Assembly (NCBI GenBank): GCA_016302985.1
Contig: JAEDMN010000135.1
Location: forward strand, 1-8,775
Origin: Kiritimatiellia bacterium
Lineage (GTDB): Bacteria > Verrucomicrobiota > Kiritimatiellia > RFP12 > UBA1067
Reading direction: 5' to 3'
DNA: 8,775 bases
This document shows positions 1-5,972 of the stretch, piece after piece (the first letter of the stretch is position 1; every line of letters starts with the position of its first letter). Below the pieces are notes generated by a model, which was not told the DNA's origin, ran no database searches, and worked only from the letters and a program-made list of their open reading frames with translations. The position numbers and the translations under genes were made by a program.

Positions 1-75
1 ACGTCCGAAATCGACAAGACGGCCCAGACATACGGAACGTCGGATTTCACGGATTACATGGCTCCCCAGTCTTGA
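1..75 (+). CDS. 3' end of a truncated unknown gene
   Basis: Frame 1 is open from the window edge to a TGA at 73-75, giving 24 residues that end in DYMAPQS. About 70% of its codons end in G or C, as in the confident genes here, which supports it as the real C-terminus of a plus-strand gene that starts outside the window. No domain can be recognised from so short a tail, so no function is proposed. It converges on the LysR-type gene, whose stop lies 27 bases further on, and no clear terminator separates them. Confidence 0.5.
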   Translation, partial: TSEIDKTAQTYGTSDFTDYMAPQS

Positions 76-101
76 GCACTATAACGGAATACTGCCGGCA
101 A

Positions 102-947
102 CTACCGCCCTTCCGCCCGTGCACGGCAGAGCCGCGTGAAGGCGTCCATCCGGCTGTCCATGAACTTGTCCTTGTGGTAGACGAGGCGGAACGTGCGGCG
201 GAAGCCGGTCCGGCCGAACCGGACGAGCGTGCCGGCGGCGAGCTCGCGCGCGACGAGCTGCGCGGAGAGGACCGCGACGCCCTGTCCCGCCTCCGCGAGC
301 GCGACCATCGCCGCGGAGCTCGCGACGGACCACAGCCGGCTCTCCGGGGTCGCGAATTTCGCGAGGGCCGCGTCGCGCGTGCCGGAGCCCGGCTCGCGGA
401 CGATCAGGACGTCCGTCTTGTTCACGCCCGGCGCGGCGACGGCGATCACCTCGTCCTGCGCGACGACCTGCTGGCGGATGTCCGCGGAGACGATTGAGCC
501 CTCCACCACGCCGACGTCGAGCGAACTGTCCAGAATGGACCGCTCCACCTGGTGCGTGTTGAAGACCTGGACCTCGAGGGGGCAGGCACCGGCGTCGCGG
601 CGGACGAGCAGGCGCGGCAGGAAGACCGCGCCGACCGTGTGCGTCGCGCCCACGCGCAGCGGCAGACGGTCCGTGCCGAGCCGCATGCCGTGGTCCAGCA
701 GCGTGAAGGAGTCCACGAGCTGTCGCGCCTCCACGAGGAGCCGCGCCCCCGCCTCCGAGAGGCGCAGCCGTCGGTTCAGCCGCTCGAAGAGGACCGTGCC
801 GAAGTGGGCGTCGAGGTCCGCGAGCGTCTTGCTCACCGCGGGCTGGGCGACGTGCAGCTTTTCGGCCGCGGCGGAGACGGAGCACCCCGCGTCCACGACG
901 GCGAGGAAGACCTGGAGGTGGGTGGCGCATGCTGAACATGATAACAT
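102..947 (-). CDS. LysR-type transcriptional regulator, YeiE/CbbR-like
   Basis: This is a DNA-binding regulator of 281 residues, the usual LysR length. The N-terminal winged helix-turn-helix (about residues 9-65) reads LQVFLAVVDAGCSVSAAAEK, then VAQPAVSKTLADL and LFERLNRRLRLSEAG. The C-terminal effector-binding half carries VGVVEGSI and R184-EPGSGTR-191, an anion-contacting type of loop seen in YeiE- and CbbR-like members. The ATG at 945-947 is preferred over an in-frame start at 1049, because the 34 extra codons would cover the promoter and the LysR box. No strong Shine-Dalgarno precedes this ATG. The gene is divergent from a sulfite reductase/YeiH operon. E. coli has the same yeiE-yeiH pairing, and YeiE of Cronobacter has been reported to respond to sulfite. 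Control of the neighbouring operon by sulfite or a related anion is therefore inferred. Family is confident; effector is not. Confidence 0.9.
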   Translation of the reverse strand: MLSCSACATHLQVFLAVVDAGCSVSAAAEKLHVAQPAVSKTLADLDAHFGTVLFERLNRRLRLSEAGARLLVEARQLVDSFTLLDHGMRLGTDRLPLRVGATHTVGAVFLPRLLVRRDAGACPLEVQVFNTHQVERSILDSSLDVGVVEGSIVSADIRQQVVAQDEVIAVAAPGVNKTDVLIVREPGSGTRDAALAKFATPESRLWSVASSAAMVALAEAGQGVAVLSAQLVARELAAGTLVRFGRTGFRRTFRLVYHKDKFMDSRMDAFTRLCRARAEGR

Positions 948-955
948 TCCGTTAT
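941..955. promoter_or_regulatory. Palindromic LysR-type operator (T-N11-A box)
   Basis: ATAAC-ATTCC-GTTAT is a perfect 5-bp inverted repeat with a 5-bp spacer, and contains the T-N11-A pattern (T942, A954) typical of LysR-family sites. Its centre at 948 is about 65 bp upstream of the start point predicted for the plus-strand operon, the classical recognition-site position. It also covers the regulator's own ATG (945-947), so binding could repress the regulator. It is AT-rich in GC-rich surroundings. A second, looser symmetry, GATAT-N9-ATATC at 970-988, lies where an activation site would be expected. Confidence 0.65.
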
Positions 956-977
956 GGATTTCAGAAAATGATATGAC

Positions 978-1006
978 TGTATTATATCGCGTGGAAATGG
1001 TAGAAT
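978..1006 (+). promoter_or_regulatory. Candidate activator-dependent promoter of the sulfite reductase operon
   Basis: TAGAAT at 1001-1006 matches the -10 consensus at five of six positions. The hexamer 17 bp upstream (TGTATT, 978-983) is a poor -35, as is usual for promoters that need a LysR activator. The predicted start near 1013 leaves a 35-nt leader. It overlaps the opposing regulator promoter almost completely, so the two directions probably compete. Confidence 0.4.
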
Positions 1007-1009
1007 CAA
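981..1009 (-). promoter_or_regulatory. Promoter of the LysR-type gene
   Basis: On the minus strand, TTGATT (1009-1004), a 17-bp spacer and a perfect TATAAT (986-981) form a good sigma-70-like promoter. Transcription would start near 974, giving a leader of about 27 nt. The LysR box lies just downstream of this start, which fits negative autoregulation. Confidence 0.6.
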
Positions 1010-1047
1010 GGCATCGTTTGTGACCCCTAAGAGAGGAACCAGGAGAC

Positions 1048-2559
1048 ATGCAGGAATTCCAGAAGAATCTCGTGGCCGCGTGGACGGACTACGTCGCCGG
1101 CAGGATCGACGCCAAGGCGCTCAAGGGACAGTCCGCCGGCTTCGGCATCTACCAGCAGAAGGACGACCGGACGATGATGCGCGTGCGCCGCGTGGGCGGC
1201 ATTGCCACGGCCGCGGACCTCAAGGCGGCCGCCACCATTCTCCGCACCCATGGTGGCGCCTACGCCCACCTCACGACGCGCCAGGACATCCAGCTGCACG
1301 GCATCCCGGCCGAACAGGTCACAACGGCCCTCGAAGCCTGCGAGGCGAACGGCTTCCGCTTCCGCGGCGGCGGCGGGGACACCTTCCGCAACACGCTCGT
1401 CAGCGCCTATTCGGGCCTGCACGCGGACTCCGTCTTCGATGTCGTCCCCTACGCGAAGGCCCTTTCCGACGCCTTCTACGCCTTCGACCTCGCGTACGGC
1501 CTGCCCCGCAAGCTGAAGATCGGCTTCGCGGACCGTCCCGCGGACGCCGTGATCGCCCAGTCCAACGACCTCGGCTTCCTCGCGAAGGTCGTCGACGGCC
1601 AGCCCGTCTTCGAGACCTACTTCGCGGGCGGCATCGGCTTCAAGCCGCGGCTCGGCATCAAGCTCTTCGACGCCCTTCCGGCCGCGGACTGCATCCGCGT
1701 CGCGATGGCGCTTACCGCCCTCTTCAACGACAAGGGCTGCCGCACGAACCGCGCCCACGCGCGCATCCGCTTCCTCCGCGAGGACTTCGGCGACGAGGGC
1801 CTCGTCGCGCTGTTCCGTGAATACTACGAAAAGATGACGGACGCCCCCAAGGCCGTCGCCGCCCCGTCCGCCCCGGTCGCCCCGACGGCCTTCCCGGCGA
1901 ACGCCGCGCCCGCGGCCGGTTTCGACGCCTGGAAACAGCTCGCCGTCACCCCGCTCGCGAACGGCCTCTGCGCGGTGCGCGTGTTCGTCCCCTTCGGCAA
2001 CTTCACGGCGGACGAACTGGACGCCTTCGCGGACGCGATGTCCGCCTGCGGCGCGACGCGCTTCGAGATCCTCGGCACCCTCGACCTCGGCCTCGTCGTC
2101 CCTGCGGACCAGCTGGCCGGCCTCCACGCCGTCCTCACCGCGAAGTTCCCCGGCCGCGACTATGTCGCCGCGAGCTTCGTCGGCAACATCCGCACCTGCA
2201 TCGGCTGCAAGGTCTGCAAGAGCGGCGTGACCGACGCCCCGGAGATGGGACGCGCCGTGGGCGAATACTTCGACGCGAGGATCCGTCCCCTCGACACGCC
2301 GCAGAAGATCGCGGTCGCGAAGGCCCTGCTGAACGACGTCCGCATCAGCGGGTGCCCGAACTCCTGCACGAACCAGCCGCTCGCGCGCTTTGGCTTCGCC
2401 GGGCGCAAGCTGAACGGGGAGGATGCGGAGACGGCGTACACGCCCGGCTCCACGTCCCCGGCCATGCTCGGCGCCGTGGACAAGGACGTCCCGACGATCT
2501 CGAAGGCCGACTTCCCCGCCTTCCTCGAGCAGCGCATTTGCGCGGCACTGAAGGCCTAG
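1048..2559 (+). CDS. Siroheme [4Fe-4S] sulfite/nitrite reductase
   Basis: This is a 503-residue single-chain reductase of the ferredoxin-dependent SiR/NiR family, which carries out six-electron reduction of sulfite to sulfide (or nitrite to ammonia) in the cytoplasm. Two repeats are visible. The first has a substrate/siroheme-contacting ferredoxin-like half (RVRRVGG, then TTRQDIQLHGI) and the conserved lysines of L152-PRKLK-157. A Pro/Ala linker (about 268-292) leads to the second repeat. The cluster ligands are C384-IGCKV-C390 and C436-PNS-C440, the family C-X5-C/C-X3-C pattern, with C440 expected to bridge cluster and siroheme. C387 is an extra cysteine inside the first pair. Candidate ribosome sites are AGAGGA (1032-1037) and AGGAG at 1041, the latter very close to the ATG. 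The YeiH neighbour favours sulfite as substrate. No reductase flavoprotein or ferredoxin gene is adjacent, so the electron donor is unknown. Confidence 0.88.
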   Translation: MQEFQKNLVAAWTDYVAGRIDAKALKGQSAGFGIYQQKDDRTMMRVRRVGGIATAADLKAAATILRTHGGAYAHLTTRQDIQLHGIPAEQVTTALEACEANGFRFRGGGGDTFRNTLVSAYSGLHADSVFDVVPYAKALSDAFYAFDLAYGLPRKLKIGFADRPADAVIAQSNDLGFLAKVVDGQPVFETYFAGGIGFKPRLGIKLFDALPAADCIRVAMALTALFNDKGCRTNRAHARIRFLREDFGDEGLVALFREYYEKMTDAPKAVAAPSAPVAPTAFPANAAPAAGFDAWKQLAVTPLANGLCAVRVFVPFGNFTADELDAFADAMSACGATRFEILGTLDLGLVVPADQLAGLHAVLTAKFPGRDYVAASFVGNIRTCIGCKVCKSGVTDAPEMGRAVGEYFDARIRPLDTPQKIAVAKALLNDVRISGCPNSCTNQPLARFGFAGRKLNGEDAETAYTPGSTSPAMLGAVDKDVPTISKADFPAFLEQRICAALKA

Positions 2560-2589
2560 GGGACGGGACTTCCCGGCAATCCATTCGGC

Positions 2590-2610
2590 GGCGCGACGGG
2601 ACGTCGCGCC
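2590..2610 (+). other. Intercistronic hairpin between reductase and transporter genes
   Basis: GGCGCGACG and CGTCGCGCC are perfect 9-bp arms around a GGA loop in the 80-bp gap. No U-run follows, so it is unlikely to be a full terminator. It may stabilise the upstream mRNA or set different expression levels within the operon. The transporter's own AAAGGA site lies downstream at 2628-2633, 6 nt before its ATG. Confidence 0.5.
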
Positions 2611-2639
2611 CGACCAGATAAAACAACAAAGGAACATCC

Positions 2640-4022
2640 ATGGCTGAAATCAACGACGTCGTGGTCGCCGACCGGTTCAAATGGTCCGACCTGTACAAGA
2701 AGGAGGACTGGCTCTCGATCTGGGGCGCCTTCCTGATCATCTCCATCGCGGCGGTGGGCGTGCTCACGGGCGCCTACGACTTCGCGGCCGCGAAGTTCGC
2801 CAAATGGGGCTTCTGCGCGGGCGAGTTCAGCGATCCCGCGAAGTTCAAGGGCCTGCTTTCGATCTTCACGGGATCGGTCTGGGCGAAGCTCGGCCTCACC
2901 TTCGCGGCGCTCGCGACGGTCTTCACGGTCGGCAACAAGCTGGAGGGCAAGAAGGCCGGCAAGTACCTGGTCGCCTTCACGGCGTTCTTCGCGCTCGTGT
3001 GCGTCGTGCGCGTCCTCTCCGCGGAGCTGACGTTCAACCGCTATCTCGAGTACGCCTTCTGGGCGCTGCTGCTGGGCCTCGCGATCAGCAACACGGTCAA
3101 GACGCCCGAATGGCTGAAACCCGCGCTCCGCACCGAGTTCTACATCAAGACCGGCCTCGTCATCCTCGGCGCGCAGGTCCTGTTCTCGAACATCCAGAAG
3201 TTCGGCCTCTACGGCCTCGGCATCGCGTGGGGCGTCACGCCGATCGTCATCATCTTCATGTGGTGGCTCGGCGTGAAGGTGCTCAAGATCCAGAACAAGC
3301 CGCTCGTGATCACGATCGCGGCCGCGACCTCGGTCTGCGGCACGTCCGCGGCCATCGCCGCCGCCGCGGCCGCGAAGGCCAAGAAGACGGATCTCGCGTT
3401 CGCCGTCGGCACTTCGCTGATCTTCACGGTGCTGATGATGGTCGGGATGCCCTTCTTCATCAAGCTCGTGCACATCGACCCGATGGTCGGCGGCGCGTGG
3501 ATCGGCGGCACGGTGGACTCCACCGGCGCGGTCGTCCTCGCCGGACAGGCTCTGGGCGATGTCGGCGGACAGGTCGCCGCGCTCGTCAAGATGATCCAGA
3601 ACATCCTCATCGGCTTCGTCGCGCTCGGCATCGCCGTCTTCTTCACGACGAAGGTCGACCGCTCCGCGGCCGACGGGCAGAAGGTCGGCGTCGGCGAGAT
3701 CTGGCAGCGCTTCCCGAAGTTCATCCTCGGCTTCATCGCCGCCTCGATGATCTTCTCCTTCATCATGCAGCCGACCTTCGGCATCGAGGAGACGAACAAG
3801 GTCATCAAGGCCCTCAAGGAGTACCAGAACTGGGCGTTCGCGCTCGCGTTCACCTCGATCGGCCTCGAGACGAACTTCAAGGAGCTCTGCGGACAGGTCC
3901 AGGGGGGCAAGCCCTTCCAGCTCTACATCGTCGGCCAGGTCTTCAACCTGATCCTGACCTTCGTCATCGCCTGGCTGCTGCTCTGCGGCAAGATCTTCCC
4001 GGTGCCCACGATCGCGGCCTGA
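2640..4022 (+). CDS. YeiH-family putative sulfate/sulfite exporter
   Basis: This is an inner-membrane transporter of 460 residues in the conserved YeiH family (putative sulfate exporters). Roughly ten to twelve hydrophobic segments are visible, starting near residue 24 (WLSIWGAFLIISIAAVGVLT). Family motifs include SVCGTSAAIAAAAAA (about 231-245) and GGAWIGGTVDSTGAVVLAG (about 284-302), which resemble the paired re-entrant signatures of other secondary carriers. The last segments contain SIGLETNF and end ILTFVIAWLLLCGKIF. The length exceeds that of short proteobacterial YeiH (about 350) because of an N-terminal extension with extra helices. Its place after a sulfite reductase and a divergent YeiE-like regulator supports export of sulfite, sulfate or a related sulfur anion. 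The substrate is inferred, not seen. Family assignment is firm. Confidence 0.88.
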   Translation: MAEINDVVVADRFKWSDLYKKEDWLSIWGAFLIISIAAVGVLTGAYDFAAAKFAKWGFCAGEFSDPAKFKGLLSIFTGSVWAKLGLTFAALATVFTVGNKLEGKKAGKYLVAFTAFFALVCVVRVLSAELTFNRYLEYAFWALLLGLAISNTVKTPEWLKPALRTEFYIKTGLVILGAQVLFSNIQKFGLYGLGIAWGVTPIVIIFMWWLGVKVLKIQNKPLVITIAAATSVCGTSAAIAAAAAAKAKKTDLAFAVGTSLIFTVLMMVGMPFFIKLVHIDPMVGGAWIGGTVDSTGAVVLAGQALGDVGGQVAALVKMIQNILIGFVALGIAVFFTTKVDRSAADGQKVGVGEIWQRFPKFILGFIAASMIFSFIMQPTFGIEETNKVIKALKEYQNWAFALAFTSIGLETNFKELCGQVQGGKPFQLYIVGQVFNLILTFVIAWLLLCGKIFPVPTIAA

Positions 4023-4032
4023 GGTCCTTCGG

Positions 4033-4296
4033 ATGAAGCTCTCGAGCAAGATCACCTACGCGACGCTGGTGGCGGCCCTCGCCGCCAGCGTCTACGTGAT
4101 GGTGCGCCACCTCGGCCTGATCGAGGGGCTCGACTTCGGCTGCGGCCAGTACTACTACACGGACATCCCCGGCTGGGAGAAGTACTTCTCGGTCGAGGGC
4201 GTGAAGGACCACCTGCCCAAGGCGCTCTACTTCGCGCTCTTCTTCCTCTGGGGCTGGGCCATGTACAAGTTCTGGGGCTGGATCGACCGGAAATAG
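4033..4296 (+). CDS. Small two-helix membrane protein coupled to the YeiH-family gene
   Basis: This 87-residue protein has two predicted membrane segments, about residues 8-26 (TYATLVAALAASVYVMVRH) and 64-82 (ALYFALFFLWGWAMYKFWGW). They are joined by a polar, aromatic-rich loop with GLDFGCGQYYYTDIPGWEKY. I do not recognise a named family. Its start lies 10 bases after the transporter's stop, and its likely ribosome site GAGG (4021-4024) overlaps that TGA, so translation is probably coupled. Its codon usage matches its neighbours. The position suggests an accessory subunit, chaperone or regulator of the transporter; this is inference. Two helices with an even number of crossings would put both termini on the same side of the membrane. 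Confidence 0.8.
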   Translation: MKLSSKITYATLVAALAASVYVMVRHLGLIEGLDFGCGQYYYTDIPGWEKYFSVEGVKDHLPKALYFALFFLWGWAMYKFWGWIDRK

Positions 4297-4325
4297 CGCT
4301 TTCCGCGACCTGTTTCATTTGTTAA

Positions 4326-4355
4326 AAGGCAGCAGCCCATGCGGGCTGCTGCCTT
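4326..4355. terminator. Bidirectional hairpin terminator between convergent genes
   Basis: AAGGCAGCAGCCC and GGGCTGCTGCCTT are perfect 13-bp arms with an ATGC loop. It lies 29 bases after the small membrane protein and 75 bases after the convergent pyrophosphorylase gene. Read on the minus strand, the stem ends in a TTTT run; on the plus strand the trailing T content is poorer. It therefore looks like a shared terminator, stronger in the minus direction. Confidence 0.8.
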
Positions 4356-4366
4356 GTCGTTCAACT

Positions 4367-4398
4367 GGTTGACAGGTTGGCAGGTTAACAGGTTGACG
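4367..4398. repeat. Four-copy 8-bp tandem repeat
   Basis: Four successive octamers read GGTTGACA, GGTTGGCA, GGTTAACA and GGTTGACG. The period is exact, with one or two substitutions per unit. The array sits between the shared terminator and the end of the pyrophosphorylase gene. It contains the core AACAGG, which also forms the octamer repeats near the right end of the window. Confidence 0.8.
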
Positions 4399-4430
4399 GA
4401 CACCTGAATGGGTCAAACTGGCGGGCTTCC

Positions 4431-5777
4431 TTACCAGGCCGTCAGCAGCAGACCCATCTGGGCGATTTCGGCGGCGTCAAGCGCGTAGACCGGATCGATC
4501 TCGACCGGCACCTTCTCGGAAACCTGGACGCCGGCGGCGGCCAGCTGGCGGCGCCATTTGGCCTGCAGGTCGGCCTTGCACGTCGCGGGGGAGTCCTTGC
4601 CCTCGGCGTTCTTGACGGGGGAGAACTCCTCCGCGCGGTCGAACGCGAAGCACGTGACGCCCTTCGCCTCCGGCAGCGCGTCGAAGATGAACTTCTCGAA
4701 CTTGTAGCCGTTCGGCTCCGTCGCCTTGACGACCTTGCCCTTCTCGTCCACCGTCGCGATCTTCTTGTGTGCGAGATGCAGCGGCATGTCCTTGGACGCG
4801 AGGCGCTCGAGGAACGCGCGGTCGAAGACGTGGATGGCCGGCGAGCCGAACTTGAAGTACAGGTCGCCCGTCTTCGTGCGGCGGTTGTTCATCTCGTCCG
4901 TCATCTCGGTGTATTCGATCATGTCGAAGTGGCCGTCGCGCTTGACGACCATGCCGAGGCCCTCGTTCGGGTCGCGCTTGGCACAGAGCTTGAGGGAGTA
5001 CTCGCTCTTCTCGATCGTGTGCAGGCCGATGAAGGCGGGGTCCGCGACCTCGACCATCGGATTGTCCACCTGGAAGTAGAAGAGCGTCTTGACGCCGCGC
5101 TTCTTCATGTCCGCGAAGCAGCCGTTCGCCTTGAGGGCGCTGATCATGCCGCCATGGCCGTCTGGGCTCATGAACACGCGGCCGGGCTGGTCGAGGATGA
5201 TCTTGCCGTCGGCCGTCATGCCGGGCCACATGCCCTGGCGGAAGAAGATCACGTCCTCCGGGTCCAGGCCGAAGTAGCCGTTGTCCTCGAAGTGCGCGAC
5301 CGTGGCGTCGTAGTTCGCCTCGCTCGTCATCACGTAGAACGGGATGCGGACCGCGTACTTGATGGAGGCCGCGAGAATCTTGCGCGCATGGAAGTAGAAG
5401 AGGGACGCGCCCGTGACGGGGCCGATGGAGTAGGCGCCCTTGGGACCGTCGAAGCCGAGGCGCGAGCCCTGGCCGCCCGCGACGAGCAGCACGCCGACAT
5501 GTCCGGCCGCGAGTTCCTTCTCGCCCGCCGCGACGGCCTTCTTCAGCGCCGCGCCCTTGAGCTCGGCCACCTTCGGCGCCGTGGGCTTGCCCTTCTTCGC
5601 GGTCGCGGCGACTTCGCCGGAGAGAACCTTCTGGCAACGCGCGACTTCCTTGAAGTCGATCTTCTCGATCTGCGCCAGCAGGGCCTTCCGCTCGGCCGCG
5701 GAGAGCTTCTTCCAGAAGCGCAGGAGCTGCTCCTGCCCGTTCTTCTTCAACAGCGTCGTCGCCTGTTCGTATGTCAT
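4431..5777 (-). CDS. Eukaryote-type UDP-N-acetylglucosamine/UDP-sugar pyrophosphorylase (UAP1-like)
   Basis: This cytoplasmic nucleotidyltransferase joins UTP and a sugar 1-phosphate to give a UDP-sugar and pyrophosphate. The 448-residue product has an N-terminal helical region with repeated lysines, then the nucleotide-binding loop LLVAGGQGSRLGFDGPKG (about residues 95-112). Further UAP1-type blocks are QGMWPGMTADGKIILDQPG, MSPDGHGGM, FQVDNPMVEVADP, MVVKRDGHFDMIEYTEM and NGYKFEKFIFD. These match the eukaryotic UAP1 pattern rather than bacterial GlmU or GalU. GlcNAc-1-P is the likeliest substrate, but related family members use glucose-, galactose- or GalNAc-1-phosphate. The ATG at 5777 is chosen over an in-frame start at 5840, because AAAGGA lies 6 nt upstream of it and a TATAAT box falls inside the longer frame. 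It is transcribed alone and converges on the sulfite operon. Confidence 0.88.
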   Translation of the reverse strand: MTYEQATTLLKKNGQEQLLRFWKKLSAAERKALLAQIEKIDFKEVARCQKVLSGEVAATAKKGKPTAPKVAELKGAALKKAVAAGEKELAAGHVGVLLVAGGQGSRLGFDGPKGAYSIGPVTGASLFYFHARKILAASIKYAVRIPFYVMTSEANYDATVAHFEDNGYFGLDPEDVIFFRQGMWPGMTADGKIILDQPGRVFMSPDGHGGMISALKANGCFADMKKRGVKTLFYFQVDNPMVEVADPAFIGLHTIEKSEYSLKLCAKRDPNEGLGMVVKRDGHFDMIEYTEMTDEMNNRRTKTGDLYFKFGSPAIHVFDRAFLERLASKDMPLHLAHKKIATVDEKGKVVKATEPNGYKFEKFIFDALPEAKGVTCFAFDRAEEFSPVKNAEGKDSPATCKADLQAKWRRQLAAAGVQVSEKVPVEIDPVYALDAAEIAQMGLLLTAW

Positions 5778-5810
5778 GACTCGTCCTTTCGGGTTGAAAA
5801 ATGAGCCGAT

Positions 5811-5816
5811 ATTATA
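5811..5816 (-). promoter_or_regulatory. -10 box of the pyrophosphorylase gene
   Basis: A perfect TATAAT (minus strand) lies about 34 bases upstream of the chosen ATG, predicting a leader of about 27 nt. No good -35 is visible 16-18 bp further upstream, where the sequence reads TGGATT. The promoter lies between the pyrophosphorylase and the end of the glycosidase unit, so the pyrophosphorylase may also receive read-through. Confidence 0.5.
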
Positions 5817-5842
5817 GCGCATCCGCGCCCGAGAATCCATCC

Positions 5843-5971
5843 TCAGTCGGAAACGGGCCGGGCCGTCACCGGGCGCAGCCCGGCGCCGACCTTGACCGTG
5901 ACGGGGCCGGACAGGACGGACAGCGCCAGCGCGGCGCAGGTGGACATCAGGGCGGTCTTGCGCCTGGGCAT
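5843..5971 (-). CDS. Possible 42-residue small protein after the glycosidase
   Basis: An ATG one base after the glycosidase stop (TAG-G-ATG) opens 42 codons ending in TGA. The peptide begins MPRRKTALMSTCAALALSVL, a basic start followed by a hydrophobic stretch like a signal peptide or membrane anchor, and ends in a short polar tail. Nearly every codon ends in G or C, as in real genes here. The only ribosome site is a weak AGTAGG-like stretch overlapping the upstream stop, so it would depend on coupling. It could equally be a chance frame or the remnant of a longer gene. No family is recognised. Confidence 0.35.
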   Translation of the reverse strand: MPRRKTALMSTCAALALSVLSGPVTVKVGAGLRPVTARPVSD

Positions 5972-5972
5972 C

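Noticed and set aside
92..129. CTGCCG/CGGCAG stem as a terminator at the end of the regulator gene
   Set aside because: Only 6 bp with a 26-base loop, partly inside the coding region, with no T-run.
948..1049. N-terminal extension of the LysR-type regulator by 34 codons
   Set aside because: The extra codons cover a TTGATT/TATAAT promoter and much of the divergent control region, and the DNA-binding domain begins normally just after the internal ATG.
1027..2637. Long open frame antisense to the reductase gene
   Set aside because: It is rich in Arg, Glu, Asp, Gly and Val with no recognisable domain, and mirrors a gene with clear siroheme and cluster motifs. Long antisense frames are expected in GC-rich coding DNA.
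2556..4055. Long open frame antisense to the YeiH-family gene
   Set aside because: Highly charged low-complexity translation with no family features; the plus-strand frame has membrane helices and family motifs.
5869..5883. CCGGGC-GCA-GCCCGG hairpin as a terminator of the glycosidase unit
   Set aside because: Short stem, no T-run on either strand, and it falls inside the possible 42-codon frame.
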